From NCBI RefSeq assembly GCF_964275005.1, contig NC_092690.1, positions 10,792,010 through 10,856,009 of the forward strand: a stretch of DNA of 64,000 nt, read 5' to 3'. A program made the position numbers and the translations under genes. This stretch comes from Diadema setosum. Its lineage: Eukaryota > Echinodermata > Echinoidea > Diadematoida > Diadematidae. Positions 46,201 to 53,788 of the stretch are shown piece after piece. How positions within the stretch are numbered: position 1 is the first letter of the stretch; every line of letters begins with the position of its first letter. The notes below the pieces were generated by a model. It was not told the origin of the DNA and made no database searches. It worked only from the letters and a program-made list of their open reading frames with translations.

Positions 46201-47426
46201 TAATATGTTTGGTATTGTAGAACGAAGTACTTTTTTTCTGTTTTGTACAAGTGGAGAAATAAAACTCACTGAAACTGAACTGACGCTTTTCTCACTATAA
46301 AAGAACACTTGACTTCCCTCTTTCAGAAGGCAAGGGGGATTAATATTACAGTTAACACACGTCAGTGACGAGTATGTATAGGAAATTGCACTTTTTTCAA
46401 AAAGTACAATTTTGTAAATTTCTCTCAATATTTTCCTTATATAGTTGTACGCATGTGACATCATACACCGTAGTAGTCTTCTTATCCAGCAGTGACTGTG
46501 CAGATACTTAATAAATTTAAAACTTTTGAATGGATTGTCCGATTTTCCCCAAATTTTCGCTTATGTGTTCTACCAATAGGCCTATTGCTGCGTTCACTCA
46601 ATCCACATGTATATGGAGATGTACTTGTCCTTTAACCCTATTTTAACTGGGCTATTTGAGACCAAGTTTTTACTGGATTTGACCCCCCCTCCCTTCAGAT
46701 CTTGGCCGCCGATCGCACGATCGCCGCAAAATTCTGCCTGAAGATAGAGCTGGATGTCAACTACCAGGTTACATCATACAATAGAAAAACATTGGCTTTC
46801 TATTTTTAGTAAATTAATTATGCAAATTTACGCATGAAATCATATTTTCACCCAAAACTCCATTAAAAAGACTGAAGGATTGCTAAATTTTTGTGTCAGA
46901 GTTCTTCAAGACACATCCACTAATTTTCTTGTAAAAAAAGCACATTCAAAATTAGTTTCTTTTTTTATTGTTTTGTTAATTTCTTATGTATTTATTGTTT
47001 TTTCGACCTTTTGTTTTCTATATATTTTCATTTTGGTCAAAATTTGTTGCAGGTACTTTTTCAAGCGTATCTACATTAGAATTGATTAATTTCAATGGTT
47101 AAAAGTTGAAAAAAGTCATGAAACGACGCGGTAAAATCTTTGCGCGTTGCGGAATCGTAGCGCAAAATGTCGAGGACCCCCCTCCCCCCCCCCCCCCCGT
47201 CAGAATAGGGTTAAAGAAGCACAAAAGTCAGACATTTTAGGAAATGATGTTACCAAAAAAAAAAAAAAATCCTTTACCCTGCAGATGAGCCTGTGGCCAA
47301 CGATGCGGCAATATTGAGAGCTGTTCTGCCTAAACAGTCTTCTTCTTCCACGTTGACATTTTGTTTCAATAATGCTTCGACTTTATGCACTTGTCCCGAT
47401 GATACCGCCCCGTGAAGACGCTGTGC
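28812..47426 (-). CDS. Ankyrin-ZU5-UPA protein gene, nine exons, both ends incomplete
   Basis: Exons 47426-47278, 44599-44443, 43478-43339, 40119-39960, 32300-32161, 31130-30974, 30258-29958, 29499-29231 and 28940-28812 all have AG before and GT after. The phases agree at every junction (2, 0, 2, 0, 2, 0, 1, 0), giving 534 residues without a stop. Residues 1-301 form about nine ankyrin repeats with motifs such as GSTALHLACR, GQTPLHYAAKNGQ and VEILLRHKADV. Residues 302-534 form ZU5 (GVRMLIPAGAI) and then UPA (LRIHVYDD and YNIVHPST). ZU5-UPA pairs occur in ankyrins, UNC5 and PIDD, usually before a death domain. A death domain is expected next but not found. Such proteins are cytoplasmic adaptors or receptor tails. 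Start and stop are unknown. Confidence 0.85.
28941..29230. other. Intron of the ankyrin-ZU5-UPA gene
   Basis: AT-rich, no other feature. Confidence 0.7.
29231..29499 (-). CDS. Ankyrin-ZU5-UPA gene, ZU5-to-UPA exon
   Basis: Phase 1 in, phase 0 out, acceptor CTGCCTAG, donor GTACCA. It encodes the end of ZU5 with a conserved-looking strand (LELRINHFSWYLV, as in the V-x-HFS-Y motif), then RVLITPYMPRTMPQSRVL and LRIHVYDDVEG. The H-F-S and V-Y-D-D motifs are diagnostic of ZU5-UPA proteins. Confidence 0.8.
29958..30258 (-). CDS. Ankyrin-ZU5-UPA gene, ZU5 exon
   Basis: 301 bp, phase 0 in and phase 1 out, acceptor AATCCACAG, donor GTAAGACT. It encodes GGELVLEEYGVRMLIPAGAI, then LSPDEMVVCWAFRCEP and KSITIKMPHCGE. 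The G-x-x-L-x-IP-x-GA-I strand, S-P-x-V-x-C and the MPHC strand are the core of ZU5. The plus-strand open frame over the same bases is a shadow. Confidence 0.85.
30259..30973. other. Intron of the ankyrin-ZU5-UPA gene
   Basis: An A run at 30698-30711. No other exon is seen. Confidence 0.6.
30974..31130 (-). CDS. Ankyrin exon, module B (third copy)
   Basis: 157 bp, phase 2 in and 0 out, acceptor TTTCTAG, donor GTATCA. It encodes ITEILLRYEADVNTED, then GRTPLDYADDKGKLD. It is the partner of exon 32161-32300 in a repeated A-B exon pair. The DYADDKG variant of the usual LHxAAxxG suggests it is a capping repeat before ZU5. Confidence 0.85.
31197..31236. repeat. (AC)n microsatellite
   Basis: Twenty uninterrupted AC units, with imperfect ACAC continuing to 31280. 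Confidence 0.95.
31394..31554. mobile_element. Hairpin MITE, about 70-bp arms
   Basis: GTGTTTCATAAAGCTGTTCG at the left is mirrored by CGAACAGCTTTATGAAACAC at the right. The inner arms continue with AAAGTTACGAA and AACTGGTGATCAGTTCT and their complements. The total is 161 bp. A G tract immediately precedes it. It lies in the intron between 31130 and 32161. Confidence 0.9.
31555..32160. other. Intron, no other feature
   Basis: AT-rich intron of the ankyrin gene. The donor of the next exon (GTAATC on the minus strand) ends at 32160. Confidence 0.6.
32161..32300 (-). CDS. Ankyrin exon, module A (second copy)
   Basis: 140 bp, phase 0 in and 2 out, acceptor TTCTATAG, donor GTAATC. It encodes GDGSTALHLACRNRHWACVY, ELLKAGARVDEK and GLTPLHIAV. 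It is very similar to exon 43339-43478, so an A-B pair was duplicated in tandem. Confidence 0.85.
32301..33417. other. Intron, no other feature
   Basis: AT-rich, part of the 7.7-kb intron between 32300 and 39960. No exon is seen on either strand. Confidence 0.55.
33418..33708. mobile_element. Foldback element built of GTTCGTTATTCCGAAG repeats
   Basis: The left side has five direct copies of (G)TTCGTTATTCCGAAG. The right side has the inverted form CTTCGGAATAACGAAC several times. Outer ends are CAGCTCGTTATTCCGAAGG and its mirror ending CGAACAG. The middle (33555-33660) is degenerate. A larger decayed relative lies at 59690-60400. Confidence 0.8.
33709..36100. other. Intron stretch without recognised genes
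   Basis: It contains C, A and T runs (34631-34668, 35033-35046, 35219-35229, 35519-35530). Two or three small open frames, for example 35676-35963, show no motif, no splice context and no second copy. Confidence 0.5.
36101..36257 (+). mobile_element. 3' end of an L2/CR1-like retrotransposon
   Basis: TTAAGCGCTTAGAAACTAC is followed by AAGCGCTATATAAATGTACA and a (TTA)n tail at 36238-36257. The paired GCGCTT and AAGCGC stem and the simple-repeat tail match the 3' end at 55990-56090. Confidence 0.65.
36340..36640. repeat. Left inverted arm of a foldback-like structure
   Basis: Degenerate repeats of about 30 bp with CACGAG, ATACAGC, GAGTTCGACAC and CACGAGACCGACA...ACGCAAAC. The reverse complement of 38600-39010 contains the same words in the same order, beginning with an outer CATACTACTGGACA (CATACCACTGGACA in the other arm). 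Confidence 0.6.
36641..37064. other. Core of the foldback-like structure, no gene
   Basis: A-rich tracts at 36771-36793 and 36970-36985. No exon is seen. Confidence 0.5.
37065..37320 (-). mobile_element. 3' fragment of a minus-strand retrotransposon
   Basis: On the minus strand it ends AATGAATTGAACTGAATTGAAC, a simple-repeat tail after a short 3' untranslated-like region. The given motif is split here as AATGAATTG and AACTGAATTG. No coding part remains. Confidence 0.5.
37501..37998. mobile_element. 498-bp element with 24-bp inverted ends, rich in GCGCGC
   Basis: Left end ATTAGGCGTTTTAACATCAG (extending to 37524) and right end CTGATGTAAAAACGCCTAAT (from 37975) are inverted repeats with one mismatch. 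Inside, AGCGCGCTA or close forms recur at least six times, two of them in the larger phrase GCTATTTGATAATGTGAA. No transposase is present. Confidence 0.8.
37999..38599. other. No gene seen
   Basis: AT-rich, T runs at 38140-38150 and 38220-38228. Short frames show no motif. Confidence 0.5.
38600..39010. repeat. Right inverted arm of a foldback-like structure
   Basis: Repeated GTCTCGTGAGC and CTTTCTTTGCC units, then GTGTCGAACTCATCGGC and GTATGACTCGTGAG. The reverse complement is collinear with 36340-36640. The outer part (38870-39010) is more diverged. Confidence 0.6.
39530..39712 (+). pseudogene. Decayed copy of the death-domain-like exon
   Basis: Aligned with 4630-4829 it shares AGGGAATT-CA-A-TGGAG, GGCCT-A-TGAT-ACTCC-ATGT and GGAAACAGCTGG, but has in-frame stops and small indels. 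It stands in the same relation to an ankyrin exon on the opposite strand (39960-40119) as 4642-4829 does to 7252-7414. A preceding ATG (39499) opens a short frame that soon stops. Confidence 0.6.
39960..40119 (-). CDS. Ankyrin exon, module B (second copy)
   Basis: 160 bp, phase 2 in and 0 out, acceptor AAGTATTAG, donor GTCAGTG. It encodes YNIVEILLRHKADVSVKD, then TGQTPLLDAAEKGYDRIV. It has one extra residue in the loop (RFTGQ) relative to the other B exons. It is the closest relative of the orphan exon at 7252-7414. Confidence 0.85.
40120..42144. other. Intron, no other feature
   Basis: AT-rich intron sequence of the ankyrin gene. T and A runs only (for example 41190-41213 and 41676-41684). 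No exon is seen on either strand. Confidence 0.5.
42145..42425 (+). mobile_element. 3' end of a retrotransposon with (CCAAA)n tail
   Basis: A second copy of the family at 8475-8735, with the same internal order and a different simple-repeat tail (CCAAA at 42395-42424). Confidence 0.65.
42426..43338. other. Intron, no other feature
   Basis: AT-rich. Nothing recognised. Confidence 0.5.
43339..43478 (-). CDS. Ankyrin exon, module A (first copy)
   Basis: 140 bp, phase 0 in and 2 out, acceptor ACGTGTAG, donor GTATCATT. It encodes KDGSTALHLACRHGHWRYVH, ELLKAGAKVNEK and GLTALQIAV. Similar to 32161-32300. Confidence 0.85.
43680..44180. repeat. Element with nuclear-receptor-like half sites and a GACGGACGGACAG tail
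   Basis: Units of about 155 bp begin with TGACCTT-TGATGACCTTCAACT-like words and include AAGT-TGGTCACAA and TCAAAAGTT-TGAGC. TGACCTTTGACCT is exact at 43982. The right end has GGACAGACGACGGACGGACA and then CTCACCTCCTGTGGGCTCG. It resembles in style the element at 5679-7044. It lies in the intron between 43478 and 44443. Confidence 0.6.
44443..44599 (-). CDS. Ankyrin exon, module B (first copy)
   Basis: 157 bp, phase 2 in and 0 out, acceptor AATTCACAG, donor GTCAGT. It encodes AIAEILLKHNADANAQD, then GQTPLHYAAKNGQVGIV, the best-preserved ankyrin consensus in the gene. Confidence 0.88.
44849..45263. mobile_element. Long near-perfect palindrome, about 145-bp arms
   Basis: The left arm 44849-44995 begins TTCTGAGTTGGC. 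The right arm, about 45115-45263, ends GCCAACTCAGAA. Between these the arms match almost base for base, including AAATGGTACATTTCCGTC, GCGAAGCAGTGTCTGCC and AACAAACAAACA with complements. The loop is about 120 bp. No coding content. Confidence 0.9.
45264..47277. other. Intron, no other feature
   Basis: AT-rich. C run at 47175-47198 and A run at 47255-47269. Nothing else is recognised between the palindrome and the first visible exon. Confidence 0.5.
47278..47426 (-). CDS. Ankyrin exon, first visible exon
   Basis: 149 bp, phase 0 in and 2 out, acceptor TTCATTCCGAG, donor GTAAAGG. It encodes LHGAVSSGQVHKVEALLKQ, then GRTALNIAASLATGSSAG. The L-H-x-A-x-x-G-x-V start is a usual N-terminal ankyrin repeat, so only a short upstream coding exon may be missing. 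Confidence 0.75.
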
Positions 47427-48726
47427 CTCGGAATGAATAAGGGAGAAGACAATTTTTAACAGTTATGCGATGATGCAAATATGTGTTAAAGTGTCAACCA
47501 TTACTCAGTTCGCTGATATCGAATGATGAAGACAACAAAATTTGGCATCACCACTCATACAAAAAAGTGCCACATGACTATAGTATCTTTTTTAATTTTT
47601 TTTATATAGTGTTGTTAAAAGCTTCTTGCAGTACGGAATTTCAATCGTAGACGTATCATTTCGTTATACCAACTCCATGTCCTGCACACAACACTGGAAG
47701 CTAATATCCTTATGTAAAATATATCACTGGTAAGCAAGACTAATTTTTTCCTTTCGTCTCGATATGGAATCTTATAAGTGCCGCAAGAGAAAAAGAAATG
47801 ATTTATTTTCATTCTCGACATTTCTTCTCTCTCTCTCCCTCTCCCTTTCTCTCTCTCTTTCTCTCCGTGTCATAGTTACAGAGGTATACTGTAACTTATG
47901 TTTGCATAAAATTTTAATGTATGCACAAAATAGTTCATTTTCATTTTGAATTGTATCAGGGGAAAAATGAATATTTGAATTAGTCATTTATTTGCTTTAA
48001 TTGTCATATTTAATTTATACGGTGCTCATTTTTTTGTTCAATTGATTTTGTACTTCATTTATGTATGAAAAAGAAATTCAAAAATAAAATCACTGAAGTC
48101 ACTAATTTTTTTTTTCAATCGGACGAAATCTATTGCTCGAAACGTTAAATCGACTGGAAAAAGTTTGAAAATGACAGAGATATCCGACATAAATGAGCCT
48201 ATTTAACTGTTGTATGCAATGTGAAGTCACAATGATTTGCATGGTTTATGTTGATAGTTTTGATATATACAATACCGATGTAGTTTTATCATATGTGTAT
48301 ACTTTTATGTGTCACTGTTTTATTATGTGCATTTTTTTTAATGAATGTTTCTGGTTATCAAACACTCAGCAAAAAAAAAAAAAGAAAGAAAAAGAAAGAA
48401 AGTAAACACTTGTTCAAGGTAATTTTTTCATAGAAGATTTTGATTTTAAAAAAATCAATGTATTATGTACCATATAAAAGGTAATTTAATTGGCTACTAT
48501 GTTAGTAGGTTAATATTCAAAAGGAAACTATACGTAATATACGTATAAACACACTCATTTTTGCCCGCCAAGACACAAAAGTTAAAATTGCAGAATTTGA
48601 CAAGTTGTCTTTCATTTGGCAATGCCCTTCAAGATAACAATGACAACATTTAAAAAGCCAGTTTAACACATGAGACACATGAATAAAATATCAAAAAACA
48701 AATTTTGTTTTCTATATCTCTTTATA
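47427..48726. other. No supported exon; CT microsatellite
   Basis: A TCTC-rich tract at 47827-47867. The missing 5' exon of the ankyrin gene should lie somewhere to the right of 47426, but I cannot place it. Confidence 0.45.
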
Positions 48727-49596
48727 CAGTTCGACCTCGATTATCCGGCCTCCTTTTATCCTGAAATCTCTATTATCCGGACGCGTTCACGCAGTGAAGG
48801 ACTTTTTTCCCATCCAGAAATTGAGAAAAAAAACAGTGACTTTCATGGATCTATTTCACTAATTTCATAAGATGTGCATGAAAGGTTTCTCAATATCTAA
48901 TGAGGTAAAACATGTATGATTTTCACATAAAGATATACTTTATTTTTGTGAAGAAGGGACTACAATTTTGCGCAGGCTAGCATAGATTACACCACTGTTG
49001 CGGGGTACGCTACCTGCCTAGCTGCCAGTTCACTGGGACGGCAGCTTGGACGGCAACTATATACATTAAAGGGGCATAGTCCCGGTAGTGTAGAGGGCGC
49101 TGTTGATGATACTGCCGATCACCGTTAGCATTGATACGAAGATTACCGAAGTTGAGCTGTCATCAAGAGTAAAGTGCGTACTTGGTAGGTGTTGCTAAGT
49201 AACGTTGCCTTCGTTGTCTTACATGTATCTGCGCATCGCGCAGTCTGTAGTAATGCATGCAGGGTGCTTGCATATGTGCTTCTTATTATGACATCACAAA
49301 AGAAGTTCGCTAAAGCTGTCATCCTCCTCAGCCGAATCATGAGCCGAACTGTGATCGGACCACTGACTACAGTGGATCGGACTTCTTCGGACTCGGGGAA
49401 GTGGGCCAAAGCGTAAGCGCTAAAGAGGAGTCGATAGCGTAGGTCTCTATAGGAAACTTGCGCCGTGCGAACGCGTACGCATTTGACTAAAACACCGGGA
49501 CCATGCACCTTTAACATTGTGTCTCCCATATCCGGCCAATTCGCTTATCCGGATGAGCGCCGGTCCCGACATGGCCGGATAATTGAGGTCGAACTG
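48727..49596. mobile_element. Pogo/Tigger-like non-autonomous element
   Basis: CAGTTCGACCTCGATTATCC at the left and GGATAATTGAGGTCGAACTG at the right form 20-bp inverted ends with one mismatch. The sub-terminal TTATCCGGA-type words also repeat. TA precedes the left end. Start CAG and TA target are as in pogo-type elements. The core holds another element at 49066-49514. Confidence 0.7.
49066..49514. mobile_element. Nested inverted-repeat element with TTAA at both ends
   Basis: TTAAAGGGGCATAGTCCCGG at the left mirrors CCGGGACCATGCACCTTTAA at the right, with two mismatches. TTAA on both sides fits a piggyBac-type target duplication. The minus-strand open frame at 49143-49529 lies across it and has no known motif. 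Confidence 0.65.
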
Positions 49597-50433
49597 GCTA
49601 ACATCAAACCAAAACAGAATGGGAAACTAAAGGGGGAAAGTGAGAATTTTTCTGTCAGCTTGAACTTCAAACGACATAGGGAGTAATGGCACAAAGATGA
49701 TTAAAAAAAAATTCTTTATTTTAGTCCTTTTATGTGGTAATTTAAGGATTCATGAGAAAATTAAAAAAACCTAATGTTATCTACAATTTTCCTCGTTTGA
49801 AAACGCATAGAAAGTTTTATGGATACTTGTGTATCAGAACGGGTGTCATTGTGTGTTCGCTTTTTGTTTTTAATTTGCAATATTATGATTTCTTCCCTTT
49901 ATCTTTTCTGATATTTTGTTTAAAAAAAATTGAAATTACCCGACTACTACGCGCAAAAAAAGGGAGAAAATTTGTTGCTATATAGGTTGAAGCAATCCTC
50001 TTTTATTAACTCAATACGTATGGGGAATATTATCATACATGTATTCACATTGTCCGGTGTAAAAATATCTATGCCGTTGGGTGATATCCAACAAAAAGTC
50101 GAATTCAATGTCGAACATAATGTGTCACAAATAACTCGACGCGTCTTTGGTTTGTTTTCGTCTTTTTTTTATTTCTGCAATGATGTCGTCGAGATGTAAT
50201 CGTGTCCCTTGCTCTGTAGTATTAAGGTTGAATTAAGTATGTAATCAACGTACTTATGGTATATTAGTATTTGTACTTGACTACATCGTTTTGGCTAACA
50301 CAAACAAATAATATGAATAAGGAGCAGCATATAGGTTCACCCTGAATAAGGAATAAATGATTATTTATTAAAGAAAAAAAAAGGAGAACAGTCCCCAGTA
50401 AACAAGTACATATTCAATATTACCGCTTGTGTA

Positions 50434-50475
<42 letters not shown>

Positions 50476-50925
50476 ACGCAACTCATTCAAGTTTATCTCA
50501 AGTACAGTATACATTAGGCCTATATAATGTATGGTCAGCTGCACTAATGTCTGGAAAACACCACTTTTCCCGCCACGCCCCATACTGCTTGAAAACTTTA
50601 CAAATTACCTCCCTGGTGCCCAGCTTTAAATGGCAGAAGGAGACACGAGACTGAAGAAATTACGTAATAAACACTTTTGTTATATTATGAAGTTTTTTGC
50701 AATATATAACGCATAAAACATGAGGTCTTCCGCGCGCTCAAAATACACAAGAGGTCAACCAGGGTCCTAGTCGCGTTCCTGTTATTGTTTTTTTTTTCCT
50801 TATCGAAACTGGATTTTCCTTTCATTCATCCTTCCTTCACTTAAACATTAAAGTGACACGACTTCAACTTGCCAAAATAGAGGACAATTTGTTGCCATAT
50901 TATTTTTTTCTTTGAATTGATTTTT
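49597..50925. other. No gene; (TA)n microsatellite
   Basis: An AT repeat runs at 50437-50473. The rest is AT-rich with no supported exon. Confidence 0.55.
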
Positions 50926-51573
50926 TTTTATTTGATTTGATTTATTTCCGCATTCAATCAGATATAATTTCAATACAAATTTCAAAAGCACACAGACAAA
51001 GAATAGCAAGTGCAGTGAAATAAATCGATAGCATCACTCTAATAGATACACATAAGTCATTGCATTTAGCAGTATACATACATACAAAAAAAAAAACTTA
51101 AGATAAAATATACAGTATTTTTAAGTAAATAACAGAGTTAATTGAATGCAGGAGACCACCATCGTAAGCGATTACGCTTGAAATGGATGGGGAGCTCATA
51201 AAAGGATTATCCAACGACACAACCCTCTTGGAGGAAAATGATCAGGTGAGTGCAGTTGCAGTTGTGAGTGCAATAAATAAATATTTATCTTAGTGAGTGG
51301 GGAGAATATGATTGTATCAAATACCGCTTTAGTGAAGCTTTCAAAGAATAAATATTTTATAATGTCCCGGAGATTATTCCAAATGTCCGGACCCGAATAT
51401 GTGATAGATTTATTTGTCGCTGATAATTTGGGATTCAAAAGATTGAAATTTCTAAATATACGAGTAGGGTACGAATGGACAGAAATATTAAACCTAAACA
51501 TGTTATTGAACGATGACGGACGTTGATCATGAATATATCTAAACATAATTACTGCTACTTGAATAATATTCAC
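50926..51573 (-). pseudogene. 3' part of an older minus-strand non-LTR retrotransposon
   Basis: On the minus strand, 51573-51196 encode the C-terminal tail (IMFRYIHDQRPSSFNNMF, then SYPTR and GPDIWNN), as found after the palm domain of many LINE polymerases. A 3' untranslated region follows, with an AAATC-repeat tail at 50926-50950. The upstream half of this element lies at 56096-57595. The two were separated by the plus-strand element at 51574-56095. Confidence 0.75.
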
Positions 51574-52569
51574 ATCATTTTTTTTTTTTTTTTTTTTTTT
51601 TTTTGTGGTTGCGCGCGCCCGGTGGCTGCCCGCCAGCAGAGCTCTTAATTCTTCGCTTATTTCTCCTGTTCTAAGTTTTTCATTGAGTGTGTATTGTATT
51701 CTATCTTTGAATGTTTGTCTTCAAGCACTTGCTGGACAAATTGTAGTGATTTCTGTACTGTTTTTGCGCATTTACAGTGGATTGATTTTTTCAGTACAGC
51801 TACAGTGTATACAGTGCAGACAACCACAGCCATTTTATACCTGTTATAGCATAGGCTTCACTGCACTTGATTCTGTGTGGTTCACTCTCACTGACACAAT
51901 GTTACCATTGGCATTGCATTCTTTTGTATTTGTTGCCCTTCTTTTGTGTAATAGCACTCAGCTGTCACAGACCTATTGTCGTATGTGTGCTACCCAGCCT
52001 GGTATGTCCCATGGCTCTGCTGTACAACCAAAGGGCAAGTACATTGGGAGCCCCATACTGTACTACTCCAATACTGTATCAACTTATCGTGTAAAGTTGC
52101 TTATATGCAGTCAGACCGCAGCACCCGATAATTCGCTTGTATTTATTCAACTCGTATGCAAGCCCGATCGAGGCTTGCATACGTAATGAGCTGCGTAAGG
52201 GGATCTTGTCCTCGGACTTTCGGCAACAAAAATACACCTTATATTCACAAATTTGGTATCAAATTCAAGGAAAATATGTAAGTTATCGTCACATGTTACT
52301 CAAATTATTGTAAATGAAAAATATCATAGCGTAATTTGAGCTTGAAAAATGATGAAAAAGTAATGGGTGCAGTCCATGTTCAAGACGTCAAAAGTATACC
52401 AAATTCACCTTGCGTCTCAGTGAAAATACATTATTTGGTAGTCCATCTCTTAATCTTTGTATCCATGTAAGTATCTTGACAATTTGTTTCTTAATCCGGT
52501 CAGGAACCAGTAAAATATACATCGATGTCAGGGCTGGTCAGCTTGAAACCGTGCAATCTCAAGAGTAAG

Positions 52570-52760
52570 CTCTCTCATTGGACAGCGCTTGCATTCAGCG
52601 CTTGCATTACGTCATTACGCTGCTACGGTTTCATGCCACGTGCATGCATAGCGCATGCTTGCATAGGCACGCGTGTAGATTTCTGTGCTTCGGACAGAAG
52701 CTAGAAGCTAGAAGCAGTGGTACAGCGCGCGCTGAATGCAAGCACTGTCCAATGAGAGAG
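52570..52760. mobile_element. Hairpin MITE in the retrotransposon 5' region
   Basis: 32-bp inverted ends at 52570-52601 and 52729-52760 have one mismatch (CTCTCTCATTGGACAG... and its mirror). The core contains GCATGCATAGCGCATGC and a tandem CTAGAAG. Direct repeats of a 24-bp phrase (TTTCTTAATCCGGTCAGG) occur on both sides, at 52486-52509 and 52935-52958. Confidence 0.85.
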
Positions 52761-53260
52761 ATCTTTCGCGCCACTGTACACTTTGTATGGAGCATACTTT
52801 CGGCTTAGGAGTGAATTTTACAGACATTTCAAAACGGAAAAACTAGTATAAATCATGCTTGCGTCTCCTTGACTCCAATATATGATGAGCATCTAAGTTT
52901 CCTCTATACGAAAAAGCCAAAATCAGAAACAACAGTTTCTTAATCCGATCAGGAACCAAAAACGAACTTTAGACGACAAAATCTTCCGTGAAAAGCAGGT
53001 AAGATTTACGCAAATTCAACTGATTATATCGTCATGATAAGAACCGATACTATACGCAAATTTAGTATCAAAGTAAAGATCAAAGTCTGGACAACAATTT
53101 ACCGTGACTTGTAGCCATGATGAATGTATGTACAAGTCGCTACACTGTGAAAACCATAGCCCTGTCAAACTCTCGCAAAATCTCGCACGACGAGACACCT
53201 TTCGAACGCAAAGATCGTCAACGAGAGTGCTGAATAAATCTTGCCGGATCGGCTCATTAG

Positions 53261-53788
53261 CATACGTGCTGCGGACTGACTGTATGTGGGGACATTAACC
53301 CGAATCCAGGCCCTTCTGAAGATGTGTCTGATTCTATAACTTTTGGCACACGCAATTCTAGGGTTCGATATTCTAGTGAGCTTCTTCACTCATACAACTG
53401 TGGCAATAAATCCCCAAAATGGCGTGAAGAAAACAAGGAAGTATGGAGGAGTATTCTGTCCCTGGGTATCGGTCGGAGGTCGAAGACACATCGAGGGAAA
53501 AGAGGAGGTTATGACAAATTTAGTGATCATCTTAGATTCTGTACAATCAATGCCCGATCCCTTTGTAATAAGTCAACAATTTTTCAAGATTTTGTTGTTG
53601 ATAACAAGTTTGATGTAGTTGCAGTGACTGAGACTTGGCTGACTCCATTAGATGATGCAGCCATCGCAGATCTCACTCCACCCGGTTTTGTATTTCTGCA
53701 CCAGCCCCGAGCCTCTAGGCGTGGTGGAGGTGTTGGGTTCTTGTACAGGGACAATCTCTCTGTACATAAAAGGCATCAACAGGACTGA
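53261..53788 (+). pseudogene. LINE N-terminal region: 2A-like motif and truncated endonuclease
   Basis: One frame, opening after a TAG at 53258, encodes TVCGDINPNPGP, then a basic linker, then the start of an apurinic endonuclease: LRFCTINARSLCNKS, FDVVAVTETWLTP and GGGVGFLY. The N-A-R-S-L and T-E-T-W-L motifs are the first two catalytic motifs (Asn, Glu). After GFLYRDNLSVHK the frame ends. The segment that should carry G-D-F-N and S-D-H is missing, and the downstream polymerase is in another frame. An internal deletion of roughly 130 codons near 53770 is inferred. Confidence 0.75.

Noticed and set aside
49143..49529. A 128-residue minus-strand frame
   Set aside because: It lies across a nested inverted-repeat element, has no motif and no splice context.
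51605..52186. A 193-residue plus-strand frame at the LINE 5' end
   Set aside because: Hydrophobic and low in motif content; position fits the untranslated 5' region of the retrotransposon. An ORF1 cannot be excluded but is not supported.
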